64,000 nt of DNA from Staphylococcus pseudintermedius (GTDB taxonomy: Bacteria > Bacillota > Bacilli > Staphylococcales > Staphylococcaceae): positions 1-64,000 of the forward strand of contig NZ_MLGE02000002.1 of assembly GCF_001792775.2 (NCBI RefSeq), in the 5' to 3' direction. The notes below the pieces were generated by a model. The model did no database searches. It was given only the letters and a program-made list of their open reading frames with translations, and was not told where the DNA came from. Of this stretch, positions 20,906 through 30,630 are shown one piece after another (within the stretch, counting starts at the first letter, position 1; the number at the start of each line of letters is the position of its first letter). Position numbers and translations under genes: made by a program.

Positions 20906-21295
20906 ATGTTGAAAAGACAGTATCGTGTTGGGCAACATGTCAAAGTACGCGTGACTGGTATTCAACCCTACGGCGCTTTCGTCGAGACCCCTGACAGTAC
21001 TGAAGGACTCATTCATATATCCGAAATCATGGATGATTATGTACATAATTTAAAGAAGCTTTTGTCACCAGGTCAAACTGTAAAAGCTAAAATCATCTCG
21101 ATTGATCACAACGGAAAATTAAATTTATCTCTGAAGGATAATGATTATTTTAAAAATTATGAGCGTAAGAAAGGTAAATATTCAGTATTGGATGAAATTC
21201 AGGAAACTGAGAAATATGGGTTTCGAACATTAGAGGAACGTTTGCCATATTGGGTGAAACAGTCCAAAAAGAAGATGAAATATGAGTCTAAATAA
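20906..21295 (+). CDS. S1 RNA-binding domain protein (general stress protein 13 / YugI-like)
   Basis: A 129-residue protein with one S1 domain over residues 5-75 (YRVGQHVKVRVTGIQPYGAFVE... GLIHISEI... KLNLSLKD) and a basic C-terminal tail. It matches the YugI/GSP13 family (CvfD in streptococci), ribosome-associated RNA-binding proteins that affect translation and stress responses. The start is the ATG at 20906 preceded by AAGGGG; an out-of-frame ATG five bases upstream does not give the protein. It stands alone with its own terminator. Confidence 0.9.
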   Translation: MLKRQYRVGQHVKVRVTGIQPYGAFVETPDSTEGLIHISEIMDDYVHNLKKLLSPGQTVKAKIISIDHNGKLNLSLKDNDYFKNYERKKGKYSVLDEIQETEKYGFRTLEERLPYWVKQSKKKMKYESK

Positions 21296-21302
21296 CGCTT
21301 GA

Positions 21303-21335
21303 GGTCAATGTACAGTTTGTGCATTGGCTTTTTTA
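21303..21335 (+). terminator. Terminator of the S1-domain gene
   Basis: GGTCAATGTAC and GTGCATTGGC form a stem around an agttt loop, followed by TTTTTTATTTGG. It starts about eight bases behind the stop codon. Confidence 0.75.
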
Positions 21336-21729
21336 TTTGGCTTTTTTTGGGAGTTGTGCGGTTTGAGTTCTTTGGGGTTACATATACAGCGCGGTGACAG
21401 TAGCAAGATAGCTAGAGCTGAGTCCTTATTATTAATAGTAAAAATTGACATGGATGGATATTTTCCTCGATTCATTAATAGACCACTCAGTCGGTTGTTA
21501 CTTTTTAGTTGTCCATCTCGTTTTATCTCAACACGAGAGCAATTCTCTGCTATCTCTAAAAAAACAGTTAAAAACATTGTGATGACGAATGAGTAGCACA
21601 TTTTGTTTTAATTTAATCACTCTATTATGTGATTTACACCCCCCATTTTACCGAAAGATCAACTATAAAAAAAGGTACTCAAAATTCATGTTTTGTGAAC
21701 TTTAAGTCCCTTTACTGATTTTTATAAAG
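21336..21729. other. Gene-poor stretch with overlapping ORFs on both strands
   Basis: A frame of 98 codons on the minus strand (21305-21601) and one of 90 codons on the plus strand (21324-21596) cover the same DNA. Both run into the terminator at 21303-21335 and neither has a convincing Shine-Dalgarno. The minus-strand product (core RVEIKRDGQLKSNNRLSG) and the plus-strand one (core DGYFPRFINRPLSRLL) do not match a family I can name. This may be a remnant of a former gene. I call no gene. Confidence 0.3.
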
Positions 21730-22035
21730 TTACTGTACTTTAATATTTTTTCTATTTTTCGAATGAATCACCAAACCAACGACAATGAAATCAATGAGGG
21801 CTAAAACTAAGTACAATACAACCATACTCGATATCGTCGGATGATATAGGATAGCAATGATGAAATACAATAGACTCATAGCTATGAACGATTTTCCCGT
21901 TATTTGATTCACATCATTTCTATTTTTAAAAATGAGTAACAGTGGATTATTCCAAAACGTGCTGTTAAATTTCATAAAGAGAACACCTGTGACAAAAATA
22001 AATAGTGACAATAAGATTCCCATTAAAATGTTCAT
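21730..22035 (-). CDS. Small membrane protein of unknown function
   Basis: A 101-residue protein with three or four hydrophobic segments (about residues 1-18, 48-62 and 70-92) and a basic C-terminus (HSKNRKNIKVQ). I do not recognise the family. I prefer the ATG at 22035 over the one at 22044, because AAGGGA touches the earlier ATG but sits nine bases before the later one. A promoter with a perfect TTGACA lies about 210 bases upstream, so the transcript would have a leader of about 200 bases. No clear terminator is seen. Confidence 0.65.
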   Translation of the reverse strand: MNILMGILLSLFIFVTGVLFMKFNSTFWNNPLLLIFKNRNDVNQITGKSFIAMSLLYFIIAILYHPTISSMVVLYLVLALIDFIVVGLVIHSKNRKNIKVQ

Positions 22036-22242
22036 TTTTTTCATTCCCTTACAATTAATGTAAAATGATTTTTAAATGCATGATCCCCTGCGCATTCGAA
22101 TCAACTCAATCAGTAAGTCTGTAAAATTCAAAGTACCCGCTTTGGCTAGCCACCTTATGCGATGCTCAAATAAATTTTAAAATATTCCGACATTTATTAA
22201 GGAACGCATCCCTCACAAAAATCTCTCTCTATCTTTATTTTA

Positions 22243-22271
22243 AATATACTGCGCAAAAACTCCATTGTCAA
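22243..22271 (-). promoter_or_regulatory. Strong sigma-A promoter for the small membrane protein
   Basis: On the minus strand TTGACA (22266-22271) and TATATT (22243-22248) are separated by exactly 17 bases. This is one of the closest consensus promoters in the window. Transcription would start near 22236, giving a leader of about 200 bases before the gene at 22035, or a separate small RNA. Confidence 0.7.
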
Positions 22272-22460
22272 TATCGTTGTTGTGCGCTTGCTCTTTTTAT
22301 CATTCTGTTTTATTTTCACGACCAGCCACAATCAAAAATATGAAAATCCGCTGACAAAAGTTCTTAATTCCATCTTTTTTTAAATTTTTTCGTGCTTACG
22401 TGCGCCCGACTTCAAAGGTGTTTTATGTTGCTATTTTCAAGAAATGAAAAATAATAATGC

Positions 22461-22489
22461 TTTACTTTATGCAAACAAAAGCGTATAGT
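22461..22489 (+). promoter_or_regulatory. Promoter of the cold-shock gene
   Basis: TTTACT (22461-22466) and TATAGT (22484-22489) are 17 bases apart. Transcription from about 22496 would give an untranslated leader of some 110 bases before the ATG at 22609, as is typical for csp genes, whose leaders change fold on cold shock. Confidence 0.65.
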
Positions 22490-22608
22490 TAGGTTATCGT
22501 AATAAAAGAACTTGAATTTAAATGTAGTGTATTTGTTTAGAATATCCTCTTTTTTAATCAATGAATTTATTGCAAATATTTGTGCAAAAGCACGTGGAGG
22601 TATTCTAT

Positions 22609-22809
22609 ATGAATAACGGTACAGTAAAATGGTTTAACGCAGAAAAAGGTTTTGGATTTATTGAAAGAGAAAACGGCGACGATGTATTTGTACATTTCTC
22701 AGCAATCGTTGGAGATGGCTACAAATCTTTAGAAGAAGGTCAAAATGTTGACTTTGATATCGTTGAAGGCGAACGTGGTGCACAAGCAGCAAACGTTGTT
22801 AAAATGTAA
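22609..22809 (+). CDS. cspC: Cold-shock protein (CspC-like)
   Basis: A 66-residue single-domain cold-shock protein that binds single-stranded RNA and DNA. RNP1 is KGFGFIE (residues 13-19) and RNP2 is VFVHFSAI (about residues 27-34). The N-terminus [10 protein letters not shown] matches S. aureus CspC rather than CspA (MKQGT...), hence the symbol. The start at 22609 follows GGAGG with the usual spacing; an upstream in-frame ATG at 22561 would add 16 unrelated residues and is not used. A terminator follows. Confidence 0.92.
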   Translation: MNNGTVKWFNAEKGFGFIERENGDDVFVHFSAIVGDGYKSLEEGQNVDFDIVEGERGAQAANVVKM

Positions 22810-22829
22810 TCTAAATCATTTAATATAGA

Positions 22830-22856
22830 AGAGACGAGGCGTGATGCCCCGTCTCT
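22830..22856 (+). terminator. Terminator of the cold-shock gene
   Basis: AGAGACGAGGC and GCCCCGTCTCT form a stem around a short GTGAT loop, followed by a run of T. It also lies at the 3' end of the convergent FmdB-like gene and may serve both. Confidence 0.88.
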
Positions 22857-22870
22857 TTTTTTACGTTCTT

Positions 22871-23137
22871 TTAATGACCTGCCATCCATGGTCGTGTCAC
22901 TTGTGGTGCTCGCGGTGGCTTTTTAGGCAAGGCTTCTCTTTTAACAAGACGTGGCTGCTGGCCTTTTTCGATACGTTGTTTAACACGATGATCCATTTTG
23001 TACGTTTGAAATGGGAGAAATTCACGTTTAGCGATTTGATGACACGATGGACACGGTACAGTTTCATGTTGTTCTGAAATGTTTTGCCGAATTGTAAATG
23101 TACCACAGTTCCTACACGTATAAGAGTAATTTGGCAT
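22871..23137 (-). CDS. FmdB-like zinc ribbon protein
   Basis: An 88-residue protein with an N-terminal rubredoxin-type zinc ribbon: two CxxC pairs, YTCRNCGTF (residues 8-11) and VPCPSCHQ (about residues 29-32), followed by a basic, proline-rich tail. This is the FmdB putative regulatory family, named for its place next to formamidase in Methylophilus. The ATG overlaps the formamidase stop by one base (TAATG), so the two are co-translated. A role in expression or metal supply of the formamidase is inferred from context and not proven. Confidence 0.85.
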   Translation of the reverse strand: MPNYSYTCRNCGTFTIRQNISEQHETVPCPSCHQIAKREFLPFQTYKMDHRVKQRIEKGQQPRLVKREALPKKPPRAPQVTRPWMAGH

Positions 23138-24327
23138 TAGAACGCATCCTTCTCTGGTATTACGCCTGGTTTAAAGATTTCTCGTGGTATGGCGATTGTA
23201 CAACATGCGTTCGGAACGTCAACAATGCCTGCAACAGTCCCTTGCACAGGTGCTGATCCGAGTAACATGTAGGCTTGCTCACCAGTAAAGCCCCGTGTTT
23301 TTAAAAATTCGATTGCATTTAAACATGCATTGCGATAGGCTGTATTAGCATCTAAATAGGTTTGCTTCCCCGAAAATTCATTGACCGAAATGCCTTCAAA
23401 CACAATATAGTCTGAGTAGTTTGGCAATACTGGACTTGGGTTAAACGCTGGATTTTTCTTAATTTGATACTTTTCCATGCCTTCCTTAATCACGTTCACT
23501 CTCAAATCAATCCATCCAGGCATTTCGATACCGCCACAAAAAGTAATTTCACCGTCTCCTTGTGAAAAATGTAAGTCACCTACTGATAATTTTGCACCTT
23601 CAACATATACTGGAAAATAAATTCGAGAACCTTTGGATAAGTTTTTAATATCACAATTCCCACCATTTTCGCGTGGAGGTACGGTACGCGCACCTTCTTT
23701 AGCGACACGATCAAAGTCCTTTCCTTTTAAAGTGCCAAGTACGACCGCATCTTCAGTCGGTAAGTTCGCGAGCGGTGGCACATGATTCGGATCAGTATCT
23801 ACAAATGCGCGTTCTCTTCTATTCCACTCTACTAACATGTCCTGAGACGGTGCAACACCAATTAAACCCGGATGAATAACACCTACAAACTCAACACCGG
23901 GTACGTGTCGACTTGATGCAAAAATACCATGAAAGTCCCAAATCGATTTCTGTGCATTCGGATAATGATCGACTAAAAAACTTCCCCCATTTGTCTTGTC
24001 AAAAATACCGTTAAAGCCCCATTCATGTTCTGGAAAGGCACCGACATCTAAAATATCAACGACTAATAAATCGCCGGGTTCGACACCATTCACATACACC
24101 GGACCACTTAACACATGAACACGATTGAGATTCACATATTTAATGTCACTCGGATCATCATTGTTTGAAATTTGCCCGTCTGTCCAGTCCAAACATTCCA
24201 TACGAAACGTTTCTCCTGGCTCGACTGAAAATGCTGCTGGAATATCTGGATGCCAACGATTGTGTCCTGGATGTGCTTGTTCGTCCATTTTCTTATTTAA
24301 ATCAATACTAAATAACTTTTTCGACAT
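23137..24327 (-). CDS. fmdA: Formamidase / acetamidase family protein
   Basis: A 396-residue protein of the FmdA/AmdA family, which hydrolyses formamide (or acetamide) to formate and ammonia. Conserved blocks include GHNRWHPDIPA near residue 20, VDILDVGAFPEHEWGFNGIF near residue 95, HPGLIGVAPS near residue 150 and GDLHFSQGDGEITFCGGIEM near residue 255. The start is the ATG at 24327 behind AGGGGGAA; the open frame extends upstream to 24504 but that part is not protein-like. An eight-base inverted repeat (24357-24381) lies upstream. It forms an operon with the FmdB-like gene, pointing to use of formamide as a nitrogen source. Confidence 0.9.
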   Translation of the reverse strand: MSKKLFSIDLNKKMDEQAHPGHNRWHPDIPAAFSVEPGETFRMECLDWTDGQISNNDDPSDIKYVNLNRVHVLSGPVYVNGVEPGDLLVVDILDVGAFPEHEWGFNGIFDKTNGGSFLVDHYPNAQKSIWDFHGIFASSRHVPGVEFVGVIHPGLIGVAPSQDMLVEWNRRERAFVDTDPNHVPPLANLPTEDAVVLGTLKGKDFDRVAKEGARTVPPRENGGNCDIKNLSKGSRIYFPVYVEGAKLSVGDLHFSQGDGEITFCGGIEMPGWIDLRVNVIKEGMEKYQIKKNPAFNPSPVLPNYSDYIVFEGISVNEFSGKQTYLDANTAYRNACLNAIEFLKTRGFTGEQAYMLLGSAPVQGTVAGIVDVPNACCTIAIPREIFKPGVIPEKDAF

Positions 24328-24356
24328 GACAATTCCCCCTATTGTTTGGATATGAC

Positions 24357-24381
24357 AGAATCTTCCATCACTTAAGATTCT
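24357..24381. repeat. Inverted repeat upstream of the formamidase gene
   Basis: AGAATCTT (24357-24364) and AAGATTCT (24374-24381) are perfect inverse copies with a nine-base gap, 30-54 bases before the formamidase start. It could be an operator for a regulator of formamide use. The T run on the plus strand also resembles a terminator, but no plus-strand gene ends here. Confidence 0.4.
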
Positions 24382-24462
24382 TTTACCCACAAAACGAAAA
24401 AGTACACTATTTTTACAATTAAATTCCAATAAAATAGACTGTAGCACTTGATAGACTAAAAG

Positions 24463-24500
24463 AAAAAGCCGATAAAAATCACTCTCGATCTTTACCGACT
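24463..24500 (-). terminator. Terminator of the ppiB-DUF1871 unit
   Basis: On the minus strand GTCGGTAAA pairs with TTTATCGGC (with G-T pairs) and is followed by TTTTTCTTTT. It begins about ten bases behind the stop at 24511. Confidence 0.75.
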
Positions 24501-24510
24501 TCACTATTCA

Positions 24511-24771
24511 TTAAGAAATATTGCATTCCGTTTGCATGTTGACCGCTTCTGTCGCTTTCACCAAACAAACATCATACGATAACGTTTCGTCAAAGGAAAA
24601 TTGATAAATCTGTTGAAACGCTTGTGCAACGGCTTCTGCCTCGCCTATTTGATGTACTGCATCCATCATTTCGTAAACTTCTGCGTCTCCCATTGTTGGG
24701 TCATCAAATTGCATAGGATTCCAATCCGCTAAATATTGATACAATCGAATATTCAAATCATTATTTGCCAC
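24511..24771 (-). CDS. DUF1871 family protein
   Basis: An 86-residue acidic soluble protein without membrane segments, similar to the DUF1871 family of Bacillales; function unknown. I start at the GTG at 24771 because a perfect GGAGGT lies six bases upstream. The ATG at 24789 comes before that Shine-Dalgarno and has none of its own. It follows ppiB after about 20 bases and ends at a terminator, so the two are likely co-transcribed. Confidence 0.72.
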   Translation of the reverse strand: MANNDLNIRLYQYLADWNPMQFDDPTMGDAEVYEMMDAVHQIGEAEAVAQAFQQIYQFSFDETLSYDVCLVKATEAVNMQTECNIS

Positions 24772-24792
24772 GTGATGACCTCCATTCATTGA

Positions 24793-25386
24793 TTATTCTT
24801 CAATGTCAATCGATTCAATGACAACATCGTACATTGGTTTGTCTTGTGCACCGACTTTAACACTTGCGATATCTTCTAAAGTATCTTCACCTTCAATCAA
24901 TTGACCGAATACTGTGTGTTTTTGATCTAACCAAGGTGTACCGCCCTTTTCTTTGTATGCTTCAGCGATTTCTTTAGGCCAGCCGCCATCAACAAGTTGG
25001 TCTACCATTTGTGCAGGCACTTCTTTCATTTGAACGATGAAAAATTGTGAACCGTTCGTACCTGGACCTGCATTGGCCATTGATAACGCACCGTATAAGT
25101 TAAATGCGTTCATTGAAAATTCATCTTCAAATGGGCCACCGTAAATACTTTCGCCACCCATACCAGTACCAGTCGGGTCACCACCTTGAATCATAAAGTC
25201 ATTGATGACACGGTGGAACGTGATCCCATCGTAGTAACCTTTTTTAGAAAGCTCAACAAAGTTTTGAACTGTTTTAGGTGCAATCTCAGGGAATAACTTT
25301 AATGTCATGTCCCCTTTATTCGTATGCATGATGACTTTAATTTCATTTTCTTGAATTTCTTTCGTTAATTGTGGATAGTTAGTCAT
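24793..25386 (-). CDS. ppiB: Cyclophilin-type peptidyl-prolyl isomerase
   Basis: A 197-residue cytosolic cyclophilin that speeds proline isomerisation during folding. The family signature is [20 protein letters not shown] (about residues 51-70), and [11 protein letters not shown] and [12 protein letters not shown] further on complete the active-site surface. No signal peptide is seen. It is transcribed divergently from kapB with a gap of 73 bases. The conserved FHR (H-R) and QFFI residues indicate an active enzyme. Confidence 0.95.
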   Translation of the reverse strand: MTNYPQLTKEIQENEIKVIMHTNKGDMTLKLFPEIAPKTVQNFVELSKKGYYDGITFHRVINDFMIQGGDPTGTGMGGESIYGGPFEDEFSMNAFNLYGALSMANAGPGTNGSQFFIVQMKEVPAQMVDQLVDGGWPKEIAEAYKEKGGTPWLDQKHTVFGQLIEGEDTLEDIASVKVGAQDKPMYDVVIESIDIEE

Positions 25387-25459
25387 TTTTTAATACTCCA
25401 TTCGTGATAAACTGTTGTATATAACTATTTTAACATATTTGAGAGAGGATGGTATTGAC

Positions 25460-25840
25460 ATGCTTTATCGATTTGCACATAAAACTGGTGTCTATGCTGT
25501 AGAGGTCGTAGAAGAAAACGGGGATCAGGTATTAGTCAAAGTGCTACAAGTGATTAAACACCCGAAACAAGGCGACCTCCACAATCCAAATGAAGTTGAA
25601 GGAGTCTTTTTCCATGAACGAAAAGCGTTAAGTCTCTATGAAAAAAGATTTACGTCTCCAAGTCGCTTAAAACCTTTTGAAGGTGACATTGAAGAGTATA
25701 CAGTGACTCTGCAACGTGCGATTACTACACTCGAACATCAATTACAAGAAATGGATACCCCTTTTGCGCATGCATCCTTAAATTGTTTGGCGCAACTTAA
25801 AGAAGATTATGCACGCCAATATAAAACAAATTTTTCATAA
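25460..25840 (+). CDS. kapB: KapB family protein (kinase-associated lipoprotein B homologue)
   Basis: A 126-residue protein matching the KapB family of Bacillales, named for a protein needed for KinB signalling in Bacillus sporulation. There is no sporulation here and no lipobox, so the role must differ and is unknown. I start at ATG 25460 (MLYRFAHKTGVYAVE) with a purine-rich GAGAGAGGA region upstream; the frame opens earlier at 25415 without a better site. The N-terminal half is beta-rich and the C-terminal half is helical. It lies just before the mnh operon, which has its own promoter. Confidence 0.8.
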   Translation: MLYRFAHKTGVYAVEVVEENGDQVLVKVLQVIKHPKQGDLHNPNEVEGVFFHERKALSLYEKRFTSPSRLKPFEGDIEEYTVTLQRAITTLEHQLQEMDTPFAHASLNCLAQLKEDYARQYKTNFS

Positions 25841-25904
25841 TATTGACGTGTTTCTTCTTATTTAAAAGTGATTGAAATCTAGACGCATCTATGTATAGCC
25901 ATGT

Positions 25905-25933
25905 TTTTCAGACGTTTCACAATCATGTATAAT
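25905..25933 (+). promoter_or_regulatory. mnh operon promoter
   Basis: A perfect TATAAT (25928-25933) is preceded 17 bases upstream by TTTTCA (25905-25910). It lies 34 bases before the mnhA start. Confidence 0.6.
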
Positions 25934-25966
25934 AGATTTATCGTAGTTTTTAAAGGAGGGCAATTT

Positions 25967-28384
25967 ATGAGTTGGTTACATATGGCGGTACTGTTGCCGT
26001 TAATATTCGCAATACTCATTCCGATATTGTATCGCTACTACAAACGCATCCATCTCGGTTGGTTTGTTTTACCGATACCGGTCGTATTGTTTGCTTATTT
26101 TTTATCTTATATTAAACCAACAATGTCCGGGCAATTTACAGAACAGTCTGCTGCTTGGATGCCACAAATTGGGATGAACTTTGACGTTTATGTCGATGGT
26201 CTAGGTTTACTTTTTAGTTTACTGATTACTGGCATTGGGAGTCTTGTTGTACTATATTCAATTAGTTATTTAAGCCAATCAGAACAACTCGGCCATTTTT
26301 ATTGTTACTTGTTAATGTTTATGAGTGCGATGCTCGGCGTCGTCCTCTCTGATAATTTACTCGTCCTTTATTTCTTCTGGGAGTTAACATCATTTTCAAG
26401 TTTCTTATTGATTTCTTTTTGGCGACACAAAGACAAGTCACTGTATGGTGCGATGAAGTCGATGATGATTACCGTTTTTGGTGGTTTATCACTACTCGGT
26501 GGTTTCATTTTACTTTACCTCGCTTCAGGCACATGGCGTATTCGTGACATTATCGATAACGTTGATCAGATTCAAACGTCACCGATTTTTCTACTCGCCA
26601 TGATTTTTGTGATTATTGGTGCAATGACAAAATCTGCACAATTTCCATTTTACATTTGGTTACCCGATGCGATGGAAGCACCGACACCAGTCAGTGCATA
26701 TCTTCATTCTGCAACAATGGTTAAAGCAGGTATCTATCTTATTGCCCGTTTAACACCGATTTTTGCAGTGTCACAAGGATGGATTTGGGCTGTAACCGCA
26801 TTTGGTCTCGTGACACTTTTCTGGGGATCGCTTAATGCGACGAAACAACAAGATCTTAAAGGGATTTTAGCATTTTCAACTGTCTCTCAACTCGGGATGA
26901 TCATGTCGATGCTCGGTATTGGTGCAGTGAGCTATCATTTCCAAGGCGATGAAAGTCAATTATACCTAGCCGCATACAGTGCAGCGATTTTCCATCTTAT
27001 CAACCACGCAACATTTAAAGGGGCACTGTTTATGATTACAGGTGCCGTGGACCATGCGACGGGAACGCGTGATACTCGTAAACTCGGTGGCTTAATGACG
27101 ATCATGCCAATTTCATTCACTTTATCTATCATTACGTCATTAAGTATGGCGGGGGTGCCCCCATTTAACGGTTTCTTATCTAAGGAAGCCTTTATCGAAT
27201 CTATGATAGAAGTAACACACGCCTCTGTTTTTAGTTTAAACACAGTCGGCTTGTTAATCCCTATCGTCGCGATTGTCGGAAGTATTTTCACATTTGTATA
27301 TTCGTTTAAATTTATTGTGGAAATTTTCTTAGGTGATCACAAACCTGATGTACTTCCGAACAAAGCACATGAAGCTTCAATACTGATGAATATTTCACCA
27401 GCGATTTTAGCCGGTTTAGTCATTTTGATTGGATTATTCCCTAGTATTGTCTCTGCACCACTCGTTGAACCTGCAGTTAAATCCATTGCGAACACCAATG
27501 AAGTGAGTGCGTCATTCCATTTATGGCACGGCTTCACACCAGCACTTATCGCAACTTTAGTCATTTATGTTGTCGGTGCTGTACTCATATTGACGGCCAA
27601 ACGTTGGGTACCAATACTAAGAGGTATTCCAAACGCATTGACCTTAAATCATTGGTATAACCAAACAGGACGTTACACGCCGTACTACGCGACACAAATT
27701 ACGCGTACTTATATGACAGGTTTCAATCGCAACAATTTAGTCATTATCTTTTTCATGATGATTGTCCTTACTTTTGTGACACTGATTTTCGTACCTTTCA
27801 CAGTTGACTTTATGAAAGTTTCGCCTATCAGACTTTATGAATTTGTATCAGTAATTACGATTACGATTGCGGCGATTATGATTATTTTTGCGCGTTCACG
27901 ATTGTTCAGCATTATCATGTTAAGTGCTGTCGGATACTCTATGGCGATTTTCTTTATTTTCTTTAATGCGCCTGACCTTGCCTTAACTCAATTCGTCGTA
28001 GAAACGATTTCAACGGCATTGTTCTTACTTTGTTTCTATCACTTGCCTAATATGAGTCGTTACAACGAATCTGTACGCTATCGTGTCGTTAATATGATCA
28101 TTTCTATTGGGGTCGGTGCAGTGGTGATTGTGTTAGGTTTAATCGCATACGGCAACCGCCACTTCGAATCTATTAGTGAATTCTACAAAGCACATGTGTA
28201 TGACTTAGCTGAAGGTAAAAACATGGTGAACGTGATACTTGTCGACTTCCGTGGTACCGATACATTGTTCGAATCATCTGTACTCGGTATTGCAGGTATG
28301 GGCATTTACACATTAATTAAATTACGTGCGAAACATAAAAACGGTTATGAAAGGGTTGAGAAAGTTGAACAGACAGAAAAATGA
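25967..28384 (+). CDS. mnhA1: Na+/H+ antiporter subunit A
   Basis: An 805-residue multi-spanning protein of about 20 membrane segments, related to complex I subunit NuoL. It forms the large subunit of the seven-subunit Mnh/Mrp antiporter that expels Na+ in exchange for H+. The conserved core [25 protein letters not shown] (residues 228-252) holds the lysine and histidine of the proton path. The C-terminal part carries the extra MrpA domain. I start at the ATG at 25967 behind AAAGGAGGG; the frame opens earlier at 25901 but the added residues are not family-like. First gene of the operon. Confidence 0.96.
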   Translation: MSWLHMAVLLPLIFAILIPILYRYYKRIHLGWFVLPIPVVLFAYFLSYIKPTMSGQFTEQSAAWMPQIGMNFDVYVDGLGLLFSLLITGIGSLVVLYSISYLSQSEQLGHFYCYLLMFMSAMLGVVLSDNLLVLYFFWELTSFSSFLLISFWRHKDKSLYGAMKSMMITVFGGLSLLGGFILLYLASGTWRIRDIIDNVDQIQTSPIFLLAMIFVIIGAMTKSAQFPFYIWLPDAMEAPTPVSAYLHSATMVKAGIYLIARLTPIFAVSQGWIWAVTAFGLVTLFWGSLNATKQQDLKGILAFSTVSQLGMIMSMLGIGAVSYHFQGDESQLYLAAYSAAIFHLINHATFKGALFMITGAVDHATGTRDTRKLGGLMTIMPISFTLSIITSLSMAGVPPFNGFLSKEAFIESMIEVTHASVFSLNTVGLLIPIVAIVGSIFTFVYSFKFIVEIFLGDHKPDVLPNKAHEASILMNISPAILAGLVILIGLFPSIVSAPLVEPAVKSIANTNEVSASFHLWHGFTPALIATLVIYVVGAVLILTAKRWVPILRGIPNALTLNHWYNQTGRYTPYYATQITRTYMTGFNRNNLVIIFFMMIVLTFVTLIFVPFTVDFMKVSPIRLYEFVSVITITIAAIMIIFARSRLFSIIMLSAVGYSMAIFFIFFNAPDLALTQFVVETISTALFLLCFYHLPNMSRYNESVRYRVVNMIISIGVGAVVIVLGLIAYGNRHFESISEFYKAHVYDLAEGKNMVNVILVDFRGTDTLFESSVLGIAGMGIYTLIKLRAKHKNGYERVEKVEQTEK

Positions 28385-28793
28385 TTTAATTGCGCAGTAT
28401 TCATCATTAATTATCTTTTTCTTAATTATGATGTTCGGCTTCTCACTTTTCTTAGCTGGACATTATACACCAGGGGGCGGCTTTATCGGTGGTTTACTCG
28501 TCTCAAGTGCGCTCGTCATAATTGCAGTGGCATTTGACGTTAAAACATTGCGTAAAGTTTTCCCGTGGGATTTCAAAAAGTTAATTGCTGTAGGCTTAAC
28601 GTTTTGTGTCGGTGCACCTATGCTTAGTTGGACATATGGTAAAAACTTCTTCACACATACGTCTGTGGATATTCCGTTGCCATTGTTACAACCGATGCAT
28701 GTGCATACAGCTGTGATTTTCGATACCGGCGTCCTTTTTGTCGTTATCGGCACAGTGCTTACAATTATTCTAACGATTGGAGAGAATGAGTAA
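28365..28793 (+). CDS. mnhB1: Na+/H+ antiporter subunit B
   Basis: A 142-residue protein with four membrane segments. The family motif [12 protein letters not shown] lies near residue 30. The start is a TTG at 28365, giving MNRQKNDLI, which is almost the N-terminus I remember for S. aureus MnhB1 and yields its exact length of 142. AAAGGG lies upstream. The gene therefore overlaps the last 20 bases of mnhA1. The nearest ATG start (28326) would add 13 residues with no family match. Confidence 0.92.
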   Translation: MNRQKNDLIAQYSSLIIFFLIMMFGFSLFLAGHYTPGGGFIGGLLVSSALVIIAVAFDVKTLRKVFPWDFKKLIAVGLTFCVGAPMLSWTYGKNFFTHTSVDIPLPLLQPMHVHTAVIFDTGVLFVVIGTVLTIILTIGENE

Positions 28794-29140
28794 TGGAAAT
28801 TGTTTTAATCGTCGTTTGCGGCTTGTTAACTTCCATCAGTGTGTACCTCATTCTTTCTAAAAGTTTGATCAGAATTATTATCGGTACAACATTATTATCA
28901 CACGCTGCAAACTTATTTATTTTAACAATGGGTGGACTTAAAAACGGGAACGTCCCTATTTATGAAAAAGGCGTTTCTGATTATGTAGATCCGATCCCAC
29001 AAGCATTAATTTTAACAGCGATTGTTATTTCATTTGCGGTTACTGCCTTTTTCTTAGTACTCGCTTTCAGAAGTTATAAAGAATTAGGAACAGACAACGT
29101 AGAAAGAATGAAAGGAGTGCCACAAGAAGATGATGAATGA
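28793..29140 (+). CDS. mnhC1: Na+/H+ antiporter subunit C
   Basis: A 115-residue NuoK-like subunit with three membrane segments. The motif [17 protein letters not shown] lies near residue 33, and [21 protein letters not shown] near residue 65 holds the conserved membrane segment. The ATG shares one base with the mnhB1 stop (TAATG). It works with the A and D subunits in the membrane part of the antiporter. Confidence 0.95.
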   Translation: MEIVLIVVCGLLTSISVYLILSKSLIRIIIGTTLLSHAANLFILTMGGLKNGNVPIYEKGVSDYVDPIPQALILTAIVISFAVTAFFLVLAFRSYKELGTDNVERMKGVPQEDDE

Positions 29141-30629
29141 AAACTTAATCATTATGGTGTTAGTTGTCCCAATTATGACAGCGATTCTGTTAATTGTCAG
29201 TGGACTCCGACCTTTTATTAAACGTTACATCGCATTAACTGGAACGCTTGTCACGTTAGCATTTTCGATATGGAATTTAGTGAACGTATGGCAAAGCGGT
29301 CATCCGATTGTTTTAAGATTGGGGTCATGGGAGGCACCCTATAGTATCGTTTTCGTACTCGATTTATTTAGTGCCCTTCTTGTGACAACTAGCATTATTA
29401 TTACGTTACTGATTATTTTATTTTCGTACCAGTCGATTGGGTTACATCGTGAAACATATTATTACTATTTCACAGTCATGATGATGCTCACAGGGATTAA
29501 CGGTGCATTTATTACAGGCGATATCTTTAACTTATTCGTCTTTTTCGAAGTATTTTTAATGTCATCTTATAGCTTAATGGTGATTGGTGGCACTAAAATT
29601 CAACTTCAAGAAAGTGTTAAATACTTGTTAGTGAACGTCGTCTCTTCTGCCTTTTTCGTCATGGCGGTCGGCATTTTATACTCTATCGTCGGTACATTGA
29701 ACTTAGCGGACATTAGTCTAAAATTAAATACCCTTTCTGAAGATCATCCAGGTTTACTCAGTGTCGCATTTATTTTATTCATCTTTGTATTTGCGACAAA
29801 AGCTGGGGTCTTCCCAATGTATGTCTGGTTACCAGGGGCTTACTATGCGCCACCATTTGCCATTATTGCGTTTTTCGGTGCCCTACTTACAAAAGTCGGC
29901 GTTTATGCGATTGCACGTGTCATGAGTTTATTCTTCCATGATACATTGACTTTCTCACACTACACGATTTTAGCACTCGCATTGTTAACCATTATTTTTG
30001 GTTCAGTCGGTGCAGTCGGTTTCCGTGATACGAAGCGTATTATTTTATACAACATTATGATTGCAATTGGCGTCATTTTAGTTGGTGTGGGCTTAATGAA
30101 CGAATCAGGTATGGTCGGTGCTATTTACTACACCCTTCACGATATGTTAATTAAAGCCGCGCTATTTTTCCTGATTGGGATTATGTTTAAAATTACGAAA
30201 ACAACGGACTTACGTAAATTTGGTGGTCTGATTCATCATTATCCATTATTAGGTTGGACATTTTTCATTGCGGCATTAAGTTTAGCTGGGATTCCGCCAT
30301 TAAGTGGTTTTTATGGCAAACTTTACATCGTGCAAGCTGCATTTGAAGAAGGATTCTATGCGACAGGTATAATCGTACTGCTTTCAAGCCTAGTTGTACT
30401 TTATTCAGTTATCAACATCTTTTTACGTGGTTTCTTTGGTAAAAGTTACGGCTATGTGTACAACCCACGCTTACATCACCGCGGTTTATTAGCCGTGAGT
30501 GTTTTAGCAGTCGTTATTTCGGTGGTCTTTGGTCTGACAGCAGGACAACTGTATCCAATCGTTGCAGAAGCTGCGAAGTCATTCTATCAACCAGACACGT
30601 ATATTCATAGCGTATTGGGGGTGCAGTAA
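29130..30629 (+). CDS. mnhD1: Na+/H+ antiporter subunit D
   Basis: A 499-residue NuoM/NuoN-like subunit with about 14 membrane segments. [19 protein letters not shown] near residue 130 contains the conserved glutamate of the ion path, and [21 protein letters not shown] near residue 225 the conserved lysine. It overlaps the end of mnhC1 by 11 bases. The start could be the first or the second of two adjacent ATGs. AAAGGAG lies about 15 bases upstream. Confidence 0.95.
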   Translation: MMNENLIIMVLVVPIMTAILLIVSGLRPFIKRYIALTGTLVTLAFSIWNLVNVWQSGHPIVLRLGSWEAPYSIVFVLDLFSALLVTTSIIITLLIILFSYQSIGLHRETYYYYFTVMMMLTGINGAFITGDIFNLFVFFEVFLMSSYSLMVIGGTKIQLQESVKYLLVNVVSSAFFVMAVGILYSIVGTLNLADISLKLNTLSEDHPGLLSVAFILFIFVFATKAGVFPMYVWLPGAYYAPPFAIIAFFGALLTKVGVYAIARVMSLFFHDTLTFSHYTILALALLTIIFGSVGAVGFRDTKRIILYNIMIAIGVILVGVGLMNESGMVGAIYYTLHDMLIKAALFFLIGIMFKITKTTDLRKFGGLIHHYPLLGWTFFIAALSLAGIPPLSGFYGKLYIVQAAFEEGFYATGIIVLLSSLVVLYSVINIFLRGFFGKSYGYVYNPRLHHRGLLAVSVLAVVISVVFGLTAGQLYPIVAEAAKSFYQPDTYIHSVLGVQ

Positions 30630-30630
30630 T

